Source: DASVNK01 sp964478815
GTDB lineage: Bacteria > Verrucomicrobiota > Verrucomicrobiia > Limisphaerales > SXQI01
Direction of reading: 5' to 3'
Length of the DNA stretch: 64,000 nucleotides
Assembly (NCBI GenBank): GCA_964478815.1
Contig: CAYZKY010000008.1
Span: forward strand, 1-64,000
The notes beneath the pieces are model-generated. The model was given only the letters and a program-made list of their open reading frames with translations, was not told the DNA's origin and did no database searches. The translations under genes were made by a program, and so were the position numbers. Positions 17,539-25,908 of this stretch are shown here, piece by piece; positions within the stretch are counted from its first letter, which is position 1, and each line of letters opens with the position of its first letter.

Positions 17539-18176
17539 AGTCTGGAGATTGGCCGGCAGAGCTGGGAGGAGAAGTGCTGCCTCGTGGTGAAATTGGAAAC
17601 CTCATTGAACAGCAACAAATCGCCCCCGACCCTCGATGAAGTTCATCGATGGCCGCTCTGGCACCCAATTGGCTCTCGAAGCTTTATTTCCAGAAGGCTT
17701 CCACCGAGCCGAAGAAATCGCTAAATCCAAGGTTCCACGGGTGTCAAAAATTGGCCTGTCCCGGCTTACATAATTGCCTCACAAAATTGCCTCACACCGG
17801 ATGCACCTGCGGCGCCAGCAAAGGCGAAGTATTTCAGCGCAAGTCGCTCGGCTGGAACTGTTTACGGCATTAGCGGTTTGCAAACAATCGCGGATGAATT
17901 TCGACCCGTACGCTTGCCGGGACGGAAGAACGGGCTGTTAACAGCGGATTTGACGATGTCTGGAACTTCAGCCCGAAGGTCGGGAACCAGTGACCTTCGG
18001 CGCTCGCCATGCATCCATTGGCATCAGGAGCTTGACTGGCCGCAGCGTGTGAGAGCAGGGGGTATTCTCTCGCTGCTGGCAGTTCGGAATGTCTATTGCC
18101 GCGACACCACTGGAGGAGGTAGAATCTTTCGGGAAACGAGCGGTCGTTCCATCGCCTATTTTTAAGGCATTCCACC
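17539..18176. other. Gap of 638 bp with one possible tiny gene
   Basis: No convincing gene. A 45-codon frame at 17636-17773 (+) begins MKFIDGRSGTQLALEALF and may be a remnant, but it has no clear ribosome-binding site. The rest has short frames only. The promoter of the methyltransferase at 18177 should be near the right end. Confidence 0.35.
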
Positions 18177-19463
18177 ATGTCCTTGCTCGCCCTTCAGCCG
18201 CTCGGGCGGAACCGGGCAACCCCGCGGCTCTGGCTCGAATCTGAGCGGCTGACCCGGCTCGGTTTCCCGCACGGCACTCCGCTCCAGATTGAGCCCCAGC
18301 CCGACCGCCTGATTCTGCGGCCTGCCATCCTGGCGGAAAATCATGTTTCAAGCCGGGCCACCTCCGGGGGCTATCGACGGCCCATCATCGATCTGGCCAG
18401 CCATGCGCTCCTGGATGGCTTGTCAGCCTTTTCCGAAGTCAAAGTCATCGCCTCCTTCGAACGAATTACGGTGACTCCCTCGCACCGGGCCTTTGCCATC
18501 GCCCGCAGCCGCGTGATTCGTCCACCGTTCCGGGTGGTCGACATCTTCGCGGGTGGAGGAACCCTGACGGCGGCGCTTCAGGGAGACAACCGGTTCGAGG
18601 TTAGGGCCGGCATTGAGCAGGAACCGGACTTTGCTGACGAGTGGCAAGCCCGGCATCCCGAGGCGTTGCTCGTCCAGTCCGATGTGCGCGCGCTCCGTCC
18701 CGCTGACCTGCCGGAGTTCGACCTGCTCATCGGCGGCATCCCCTGCACAAGCCACTCGACCCTGGGCCGGGCCAAATTGGATCTAGCACAGCGGCCGGAG
18801 CTCGGGGAGACGGGCGACCTCTTCCTGCCGGTTTTGAATCTGGTCGCGGAACGGATGCCCGCCGCGGTCCTCTTCGAAAACGTGCCCGCCTTCGGGACGA
18901 GTCTCGCCGGACAGCTCGTGGCCACGCACCTTGGGCGCATCGGTTACCACGTCTTCAGCACCGTTTTAAAACCCAACGAGGAGTGGAACGAGCTGGAGGA
19001 CCGGAAGAGATGGATTCTGGTCGGAACGCTGATCCGGCCTTTCCAGCTTCAGGTGCCGTCGATTCCTTGTCGGACGCCCGTGTCGGCGTTCCTCGACCCG
19101 CCGCAGGAAGGCCATGACCGGGAGGATGCCGGGCGGATCGCGCGCACCCTCGCGGGGCTGCGCGCGCATGAGGCCCGGCACAAGGCACTTGGGCACGGCT
19201 TTGGCATCACGGTGGTGGATGGCTCCGAGACCCGGCTGCCGACCATTCCAAAGTCGTATCACAAGATCAATACCGGGCCGTTTGTGCAGACACCGTTCGG
19301 CCCGCGGCTCCTGCGCCAGGGGGAGATCGAGCGGATTCACGGGTGCGAGCTGCGTTCCCAGCATTACGGAACGGCGGTGGCCATGCTTGGGCAGGGGGTG
19401 CAGACCCGGTTGTTCCGGGAGATTCTCCGGCAATTGGGCGATCACCTGGCGGAGCCGGGCTGA
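18177..19463 (+). CDS. Cytosine-5 DNA methyltransferase with SymE/AbrB-like N-terminus
   Basis: A 428-residue protein. Residues 120-428 form a Dcm-type methyltransferase that puts a methyl group on C5 of cytosine using S-adenosylmethionine. Motif I is VDIFAGGG (121-128), the catalytic Cys190 lies in GGIPCTSHS, motif VI is ENV (234-236) and motif VIII is EDRKRWILVG near 274-283. Residues 13-49 (PRLWLESERLTRLGF, then LQIEP, DRLILRP) read like the swapped-hairpin SymE/AbrB fold, and 84-110 may be a second beta element. Fusion of such a DNA- or RNA-binding fold to a Dcm enzyme is unusual. No cognate restriction gene is next to it, so it looks like an orphan methyltransferase, common on mobile elements. 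The recognition sequence cannot be predicted. Confidence 0.9.
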   Translation: MSLLALQPLGRNRATPRLWLESERLTRLGFPHGTPLQIEPQPDRLILRPAILAENHVSSRATSGGYRRPIIDLASHALLDGLSAFSEVKVIASFERITVTPSHRAFAIARSRVIRPPFRVVDIFAGGGTLTAALQGDNRFEVRAGIEQEPDFADEWQARHPEALLVQSDVRALRPADLPEFDLLIGGIPCTSHSTLGRAKLDLAQRPELGETGDLFLPVLNLVAERMPAAVLFENVPAFGTSLAGQLVATHLGRIGYHVFSTVLKPNEEWNELEDRKRWILVGTLIRPFQLQVPSIPCRTPVSAFLDPPQEGHDREDAGRIARTLAGLRAHEARHKALGHGFGITVVDGSETRLPTIPKSYHKINTGPFVQTPFGPRLLRQGEIERIHGCELRSQHYGTAVAMLGQGVQTRLFREILRQLGDHLAEPG

Positions 19464-20197
19464 AGGCGGAGCCCGTTCGAACAGGGTTTGGACTTTGGCC
19501 GGGAGCGACACGGTTCGGTGCGGGAACGGATGGTCGGCGTGACCAGCGCGGACGCTCGTCACGCGCGACAGACTGTCCGGAGGGCTTTCCGCCGGAGCCA
19601 TCGCGTCGAAAAGGTTCCCGCCACGGGCTCCTGACAATCGCACTCTGCGGGGGCATGACGGGAACCTCTTTCGGCGCGCTGCTCCGGTCGAAACGGGCAG
19701 ATGCCCATTTGGAAAGTTTATTGGTGGAAAGGTTATCCGGAGGCCAGGAAAAAAGCCGCATTCCATATCTGCCTCCATTCCTGAAATTCTGTCGAGCGAA
19801 CGACGCGCGCCGATGGAGGTGGGCAATTTTATGGCGGCGGGCCGGGCGTCCAGGATACTACGGTTCCACAGTCTTCCGTTCCTCCTGGACGCCCGTTCCC
19901 GACGCCAGGGCCTTGCTCGCATGAACGGCGCGCGAATGTTTACGGCGAGTCAATCCGAGCGAGGGGCACGAGCCTGCCGATTGAATTGGCGAACCTCCCG
20001 GAAGATTTACCGACCATAGCCAAGTCGGTGACCGCCGCGAAGCGTTCCGGTGGACGTGCTGCGGGAATGCAGTCTCTCTGTTCCCTCATCACTGTGCGGA
20101 GAGCAGAGGTTCTTGCTGGGGCAGTTCCGCCGTGGCCCGGATCTGTGGTACGACCACCCGGGGAGCCGATGAACGGTTTCCTGAAGTAATAAAGGTT
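19464..20197. other. 734-bp non-coding gap with a dispersed repeat
   Basis: Open frames here have no family resemblance and overlap one another. The stretch contains an inverted repeat (19843-19855 with 19883-19895) inside a sequence that recurs near 53595. No RNA gene was recognised. Confidence 0.45.
19829..19895. repeat. Dispersed repeat copy 1, with 13-bp inverted repeat
   Basis: TATGGCGG followed by GCGTCCAGGATACTACGG is shared, with a few changes, with 53596-53630. In this copy CGGGCGTCCAGGA (19843-19855) is perfectly inverted at 19883-19895 with a 27-nt loop, which may be a mobile hairpin element or a shared regulatory site. Confidence 0.6.
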
Positions 20198-20458
20198 ATG
20201 CCAAAAGCAACTGGTTCGAAACCCCGGCCCGTGCAGGAATTCCGCCTCGGCCTGGTCAAGGCCGCGGTGTGGAAAAACGACACGGAGGCCGGAGTCCGCT
20301 ACAACACCACGGTCAGCCGCGCCTACAAGGACGGCGAGAAGTGGGAAACGACCGACTCGTTCGGAAGAGAGGACTTGCTCCTCCTGGCCAAGGTCGCCGA
20401 CCGGGCGCACACTTGGATTCACGAGCAGTCTCAACACCGCGACGAGCCTGGGGAATAG
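20198..20458 (+). CDS. Conserved hypothetical small protein
   Basis: An 86-residue protein starting MPKATGSKPRPVQEF, with AAAGG upstream. It belongs, as far as I recall, to a widespread small family of PVC and proteobacterial genomes with the pattern VKAAVWKN...GVRYN, SRAYKDGEKWETTDSFGREDLLLLAKVADRAHTWIHEQ. The family has no known function. Beta strands in the first half and a helix in the second can be read. A longer reading from 20132 is possible but less likely given the ribosome-binding site. It stands alone between non-coding DNA and the convergent gene at 20558. Confidence 0.78.
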   Translation: MPKATGSKPRPVQEFRLGLVKAAVWKNDTEAGVRYNTTVSRAYKDGEKWETTDSFGREDLLLLAKVADRAHTWIHEQSQHRDEPGE

Positions 20459-20557
20459 AAGGTTCACGGCTTTCGGGGATTTGTGCCGCCAAACAATCCT
20501 CACCTGCGCGCCCGTGCGGCTACGAGGCGGGGTAGGCATCGATCCCGGTGCTCCCGG

Positions 20558-21694
20558 TCAGGACGACCGGAGCTTCCAGCGCCGGTTCCGGACCGAGCTA
20601 AGGCTTCGACCAGTCAGATTTGCGATGACCCGGTCGGGCTGTGTGCCAACTAGAGCCAGGTCCGCCTTCGTCCAGGGCGCGCCACCGGACTTCCCGCTCA
20701 CCTCGGGAATGCCCGCCCACCGGCGGCGTCCAGCGACCGAAATAACCGACCGCTCGAGTAACCGGGCCACTTCCCTGTCCGGCCGGGTGCCCAGGAGCCG
20801 CAGTTCCTCGGGACGCCACGGCCGCACCCGGCGGAGCAGCTTGCGCCGGGTGACGCGCTGGCTCCAGACCGCTTTCTCCGTGCGGCCGAGCTTCTGCGCG
20901 AGCGCGGCGTCCGGCATCGTGCCGAGCAGGGCCAGTTCCGCCTTCGTCCACGAACGGAGCAGCCTGTCAAACTTCGGGATATGGAGTGTTTCGCGGCGGC
21001 CCCGCACCGCCGCCTCGGTGCGCTGGAACCGGTGGGCCAGGTCTGCGTCGGACATCGTGCCGAGCAATTTGTCCTGGGCCGCACTCCAGGGCGCGTGCGC
21101 GCTTTTCCAGATCGGAATGCCGAGCAGGTTGCGACGTACTTTGACCGCCGTGACGGAGCGGCCGATTTTTCGCCCGGCCTCTGCATCGGACGTGGTGCCG
21201 AGCAGCGCCTCCTCCTTGCGCGTCCAAGGTTTGGCAAAGAGTCCGCGCTCCACCAGACTGCGGATGGCTTCGCGCGTCGGCGGACTTTCCCGGCGCCGGG
21301 GGTAGTGCCGACAAACCCGCACGTTGCGGAGTGGGAGTTTCTCTGGATAACGAGAATGCTTTCGAAACTCTGTTCGCCACTCCTCCTGCACCCGCCGCGT
21401 ACCTGCAGTGACTGGCGGCACCTTTAACGCCCTCCGCCACTTGAAGACAGTGACGAGCGTAACCCCCCAGTGCCACGCGACTGCCTGGGCGGATTCCCGG
21501 CGCACCGCGCGAACGAGATCGCCACAAAGAATGAGTGAATTCGTGCGATATCTCCGGGGCCAAGGGATATTCCCGTTGCTCCAGATTCCCACTCGCACGC
21601 GCCCACGCACATGGCAGCGCCCCATCCTGCCCGGGGGTAGGCGAGGGGGCTCGTACGGGCCGAAGTAAAGCCGGTATCGCTCCTGATCGTTCAT
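20558..21694 (-). CDS. Protein with five tandem helix-turn-helix-like repeats
   Basis: A 378-residue protein starting MNDQERYRLYFGPYEPP. The C-terminal 220 residues are five repeats of about 42 residues with the pattern W(T/S)..E..LLGT..D...A...GR(S/T)..AV..RR...GIP, one of them LLGTMPDAALAQKLGRT. Each repeat looks like a SANT/Myb- or sigma-region-like helix-turn-helix unit, so sequence-specific DNA binding over a long site is likely. The N-terminal part contains an ordinary helix-turn-helix (AVAWHWGVTLVTVFKWRRAL) next to a conserved GPY.PP segment. Similar proteins occur in Planctomycetes and Verrucomicrobia without known roles. A promoter (TTGAAC, 17 nt, TATACT) lies just upstream. Confidence 0.8.
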   Translation of the reverse strand: MNDQERYRLYFGPYEPPRLPPGRMGRCHVRGRVRVGIWSNGNIPWPRRYRTNSLILCGDLVRAVRRESAQAVAWHWGVTLVTVFKWRRALKVPPVTAGTRRVQEEWRTEFRKHSRYPEKLPLRNVRVCRHYPRRRESPPTREAIRSLVERGLFAKPWTRKEEALLGTTSDAEAGRKIGRSVTAVKVRRNLLGIPIWKSAHAPWSAAQDKLLGTMSDADLAHRFQRTEAAVRGRRETLHIPKFDRLLRSWTKAELALLGTMPDAALAQKLGRTEKAVWSQRVTRRKLLRRVRPWRPEELRLLGTRPDREVARLLERSVISVAGRRRWAGIPEVSGKSGGAPWTKADLALVGTQPDRVIANLTGRSLSSVRNRRWKLRSS

Positions 21695-21713
21695 GCCCGC
21701 ATTCTCGACGAAA

Positions 21714-21742
21714 AGTATAAGAAATCCTGAAGCCACGTTCAA
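21714..21742 (-). promoter_or_regulatory. Sigma70-like promoter of the helix-turn-helix repeat gene
   Basis: Read leftward, TTGAAC (21742-21737) and TATACT (21719-21714) are exactly 17 nt apart. The start codon at 21694 follows after about 20 bases, giving a very short 5' leader. Confidence 0.5.
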
Positions 21743-21802
21743 CGAGGTTCCCGAACAAATTCGGCAGGGGCGCCAGCGATAAAAGAATTCTGGTAATTCT
21801 AT

Positions 21803-21831
21803 TTGACAGTGTTGAACGGTTTCAATCAAAT
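21803..21831 (+). promoter_or_regulatory. Candidate sigma70-like promoter of the secreted protein/RHS unit
   Basis: A perfect -35 TTGACA at 21803-21808 is followed after 17 nt by TCAAAT at 21826-21831, which matches the -10 consensus at four of six positions. It would leave a long, about 320-nt, 5' leader before the gene at 22156; no gene is seen in that leader. Confidence 0.4.
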
Positions 21832-22155
21832 GCTGCCGTAATACTAAAGCGGTTTCCAAAAGCAGATCGGTGTCAGTCATAGCCAAGTGGCTTTGCTTTG
21901 ATTTATTCACCGGAACTTGGAGGTCGCTGAAACGCCGCGAGTTGGGCGGGGCGGATTATGCTGCATCACGCAAATGCAAGTATTGTGGCCGGGTGGGCAG
22001 GCCTTCCGATGAAGGACTGCTTTGCATCGAGCGCTTACGTCCTCGCCGTGACGTCCACCAGGAAAAGTCCCGCTGTTCATTTCTCCTCGCCAGCTTCAAT
22101 CGAGATGAACTCCTGAGCTTCCATCCTTTCAACTTTGCCACATCCCTCACCTGCC

Positions 22156-25100
22156 ATGAGAAAACCATTGTTTCTCCTTTCTGCGCTGACCTTCTTGAGC
22201 CTCCTTGCCGCCGTGAACTTGCGCTTGCGAGGCCAAGACGCCTTGGCGGTTGACCAGGCACAAGCCAACGGCGTTGAACCCGCAGCCGATGCTACCAATC
22301 TCGATGCAGAAACGGACGCGCAGGCACAGAAGGAACCACCCGGAGAGGGAAAGGTCGAACGGTTCGAGGCGGACAAGGGCCTTAATCACCGCTGGGTCAT
22401 GAAAGTAACGCCTTTGGAGGACGGCACGGTAGTAACTAACCGGAGCTATGTTCATATCGAGCCCGGCCTTCACTTCCTGGACGAACAAGGGGGGCTCCGG
22501 GAGTCGCAGGATCTGATCGAACTCACCCCGGATGGCGCTGAAGCCCTGCATGGCCAGATTAAGGTCAAGTTCGCTCCCGATATCACCACCTCCGGAGCCA
22601 TTGATATCGAGACTCCCGAGGGCAACCATTTGCGCGGGGCTCCGCTCGGCTTGTCTTATTACGACGCGAAGAGTGGCGAATCTGTACTCATCGCGGAAAC
22701 AAAGTCAACCATTGGCGAAATCATCCCGCCCAATCGCCTCGTCTATCGCAATTTCCTGGACGACATCGAGGCTGACGTAGTCTACGAATACAAGAAGGGT
22801 GGTTTCATGCAACTTGTGCTGATCAAGGAGAAACTGCCCCCACCTTCCTTCTATGGCCTTTCTGATGAGAGTTCGAGGCTTGAGGTAATGACTGAGTTTA
22901 GCGATCCGCCACAACCGGTTCAGCACCCGTCGAAAATCAGGAAAGAGGAGGATGAAGTTAAGCGAGCATCGATGGTCGAACCGGATTTCAATGACACGAC
23001 CCTTTCTTTTGGCCGAGTCCTCATGCCGAGGGGCACGGCGTTTGGAGTTTTCGACGACGACCAGGAGCCGACTCGGCGGCATCCGGTTGGCAAGCACTGG
23101 CAGGAGGTACCAGAGGAAGCTCGCAGCGTTCTCTTTGAGAGTGTGGAGTACGAAGCCGTGCAACCTGATTTCGAGACCCTGCCTGAAAGGGAACACGTCA
23201 AGAAGCCTGTTGCTGCGGCCATCCGTTCGATTCCGGCCAGACGGATTGCCGTCAAGGCTTCGAAACCGATTCACTTGGTCATCAAAGAGTATCGTCCGAC
23301 CGGTGTGGCCATCGATTACATTACCGTGCCCCAATCGGGCGGCGCATCTGTTCAGTTCGACAACGGCATCACCTACTACGTAGCCGCGAATACAGCCTAT
23401 TTCACGAGTGGGAATTTCAGTGGTGGTGCCATCATCAAGTGTGCCAGTGGTGCCAAGGTGTCCATTCAGAGCTCGGCGATGTTTCAAGGCTCGGACGCCA
23501 ACCCAACCATTTTTACATCTGCGAACGATGACTATTTGGGGGAGGTTATTACGGGAAGCAATGGTAAACCCAATGTGAATTGGTACTCCGGCCCCGCATT
23601 GGAATTGATGGGACAACAGTTGAATCCTTCCACCTATCAGTATGTCGTCTATGGACTACGTGTTCGGTTTGCCCAACAGGGCATTGACATCGCAGGTTCT
23701 GGGGCCATTAACCACAGCCTCAGCAACACCCGCTTCGAGAATTGTGGAACCGCTGTCATTGGGAGCGGTTCGACCGTACTGCTTTCAAATGTTAGGACAT
23801 GCAACGTGGTTGCGTTAAAGGTTGGGAGCGTCAGCGGCGCGGCCACGCCAGATTGTTCCGATACTCTTTACAACAACTGGCCTGTTAACACGACGGCTTC
23901 ATCCGCCGCAACCTCCCCGGCCTTCGCTTTTGATGAGGTTTTCTCGACTGCCTGGCAGGCATCCTCCTCGGACCAAAACCCCTGGATCGGGGCCGACTTG
24001 GGTAAGGCCTTCACGGTTGCGGCATTGCGCTACTTTCCACCGACAGTGAATCCGGCCTCCTTTACCGGCTACAAAATCTGGGTCGGCAATACTTTACTCC
24101 CGAACGGGGACGTTACTTCAAACTTGGGAAGCCCTTTGGTTTCGGGTTCTTGGGGGCAATCGAGCAGCACTTTGTCGAGATTTGTGAGCTTTTCAGCCAC
24201 CTCCGGCCGATACGTTCACCTGCAGAACAATCCGGCTAATAGTGGCACCGGGGCGGCAGCAGAATTGCGCATTTACACTCTGAACGCCGCTCCCACCATC
24301 CTGAACATCTCGGACCAGCAAATCTTTGCAAATGTCATTTCGCCCGAAATCAATGTCGAAATCGGTGATGGCGAGACACCGATCGGATATTTGACTCCGG
24401 TCGCAACTGCTTCGGACAATCCAGCTCTTATTCCGACTTCCGCTGTCACGTTCAGTGGAACTGGAACAACCCGAACGATGCGGATCACACCAACCACGGG
24501 CGGTCTCGGAGTTGTCAATCTGACCGTCACTGTAACGGATGGGCACGGACTATTTGCCTCGGACAGTTTCCAGGTCACGGTGGTCGCGCCACCGCTCAGT
24601 CAGCCGACACTGAACTACCAGCCCGGTACGCACAACAACGACATCAATCTCGTCGTTACAGCTCCTTCGGGAGCAATGCTGAGGGTTTTCCGCCCAAATC
24701 CCAATCTGATCAATCCCGGAGCATGGGCCAATGGAGGCCCCTCGCAACCTGGTTTTACGGCAAGCGGCACGTCCTCGGGTGAGAATGTAGTCCAAGATGC
24801 TGCTACAGCCTACGGCACCACCGACAAGGTTTGGGTAAGCCAGAATATGGACACCGCAACGGGTGGATCGAACGATGCTGACGGCGGCTGGACGACCACA
24901 GATTTTACCATCGATCCGACAAAGACTTACCGCTTTTCCGTCTGGGTTAAGAAGTTGGGGGGGGCATCCGGCAATGCTTACCTTGGATGCAAGCCGTCAA
25001 CTGTGACCTCGTTGTCAGGATCGACCCCGGACACAAACCCGTACTTCTGGTTTGGTCAGATCCCTGTTGGACAATGGTATTTGGTCGTGGGCCATGTGCG

Positions 25101-25866
25101 GCCTGCGGGCTACACAGGCTCGCTTCCGACCAAGAGTGGTATTTACGACACGATCAACGGCGCGCCGCTGACCGGCAGCAACTTTTCTGTAACAGATTTC
25201 CGGTGGGTATCCGGGATCGCGGTCTCCAGGCACCGGGCTTACCAGTACTATTGCACCGACATGGCGGTGCAAACGCAATTCTGGTATCCGCGGGTGGAGA
25301 TAGTCAACGCGGCGGATGATCCGCTCGACGTCCTTAGGGCGCCCGAGGAAGCGTCACCCAAGAATATCTCGCTCACCGGGAACACTCTGAACATCGTTCA
25401 CGCCATGGCATCATCGGGGCTGTCCCGGTCGAGTGTGGCTGGCGGCACGTATACTTTTCAGGCGGCCGCACCGTCCGTCAGCCAACTCTCCGACGGTTCC
25501 CTCGCCGCCAGTACAACAACCACGCCGCAAGAAATTCGATACACGACTAACGGCAGCGATCCGATCACAACCAGCAAATTGTTCGTGCAACCGCCTCCAC
25601 CGCTCTGGCTCCTGAATGGCACCACCAAGTGGAAAGCTTTCAAGACCGGCTATAATCCGTCCACCATCGTCACTCTTGCCGTAACCCTGACGGATACCGA
25701 CTCGGATCAAATGGCCGACGGCTGGGAGAACTACTACTTCGGCGGCCTGGGCCAGTTTGGCGCTGGGGACTCCGACGAAGATGGTTTGACCAATCTGCAG
25801 GAGTTTCAGGCCAGAACAAACCCCAATGCCATGGAAGGGCTTGTTGTCCACACTCCACTTAACTGA
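22156..25866 (+). CDS. Large secreted multidomain protein, upstream partner of RHS
   Basis: A 1236-residue protein. Start MRKPLFLLSALTFLSLLAA gives a signal peptide, so it is exported. An unassigned N-terminal region of about 390 residues is followed by a beta-rich segment (390-570). Next comes an F5/8-type-C (discoidin-like) domain around 580-710 (STAWQASSSDQNPWIGADLG), an Ig/cadherin-like domain around 710-810, a lectin-like jelly-roll around 815-1055 and a chitobiase C-terminal-like module around 1100-1175 (EIRYTTNGSDP). The end has Ca-binding thrombospondin-3-like repeats (DSDQMADGWEN, DSDEDGLTNLQEF). It ends 42 bp before the RHS gene, so the two are probably one transcript. It may anchor or present the RHS protein at the cell surface; that is an inference. 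Confidence 0.82.
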   Translation: MRKPLFLLSALTFLSLLAAVNLRLRGQDALAVDQAQANGVEPAADATNLDAETDAQAQKEPPGEGKVERFEADKGLNHRWVMKVTPLEDGTVVTNRSYVHIEPGLHFLDEQGGLRESQDLIELTPDGAEALHGQIKVKFAPDITTSGAIDIETPEGNHLRGAPLGLSYYDAKSGESVLIAETKSTIGEIIPPNRLVYRNFLDDIEADVVYEYKKGGFMQLVLIKEKLPPPSFYGLSDESSRLEVMTEFSDPPQPVQHPSKIRKEEDEVKRASMVEPDFNDTTLSFGRVLMPRGTAFGVFDDDQEPTRRHPVGKHWQEVPEEARSVLFESVEYEAVQPDFETLPEREHVKKPVAAAIRSIPARRIAVKASKPIHLVIKEYRPTGVAIDYITVPQSGGASVQFDNGITYYVAANTAYFTSGNFSGGAIIKCASGAKVSIQSSAMFQGSDANPTIFTSANDDYLGEVITGSNGKPNVNWYSGPALELMGQQLNPSTYQYVVYGLRVRFAQQGIDIAGSGAINHSLSNTRFENCGTAVIGSGSTVLLSNVRTCNVVALKVGSVSGAATPDCSDTLYNNWPVNTTASSAATSPAFAFDEVFSTAWQASSSDQNPWIGADLGKAFTVAALRYFPPTVNPASFTGYKIWVGNTLLPNGDVTSNLGSPLVSGSWGQSSSTLSRFVSFSATSGRYVHLQNNPANSGTGAAAELRIYTLNAAPTILNISDQQIFANVISPEINVEIGDGETPIGYLTPVATASDNPALIPTSAVTFSGTGTTRTMRITPTTGGLGVVNLTVTVTDGHGLFASDSFQVTVVAPPLSQPTLNYQPGTHNNDINLVVTAPSGAMLRVFRPNPNLINPGAWANGGPSQPGFTASGTSSGENVVQDAATAYGTTDKVWVSQNMDTATGGSNDADGGWTTTDFTIDPTKTYRFSVWVKKLGGASGNAYLGCKPSTVTSLSGSTPDTNPYFWFGQIPVGQWYLVVGHVRPAGYTGSLPTKSGIYDTINGAPLTGSNFSVTDFRWVSGIAVSRHRAYQYYCTDMAVQTQFWYPRVEIVNAADDPLDVLRAPEEASPKNISLTGNTLNIVHAMASSGLSRSSVAGGTYTFQAAAPSVSQLSDGSLAASTTTTPQEIRYTTNGSDPITTSKLFVQPPPPLWLLNGTTKWKAFKTGYNPSTIVTLAVTLTDTDSDQMADGWENYYFGGLGQFGAGDSDEDGLTNLQEFQARTNPNAMEGLVVHTPLN

Positions 25867-25908
25867 GCGCCGAACTTCCACAAACCTCTCTCCACCAACC
25901 GGAATCAA

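Noticed and set aside
18966..19922. A 318-codon minus-strand frame overlapping the cytosine methyltransferase
   Set aside because: It is antisense to conserved methyltransferase motifs and has no recognisable product.
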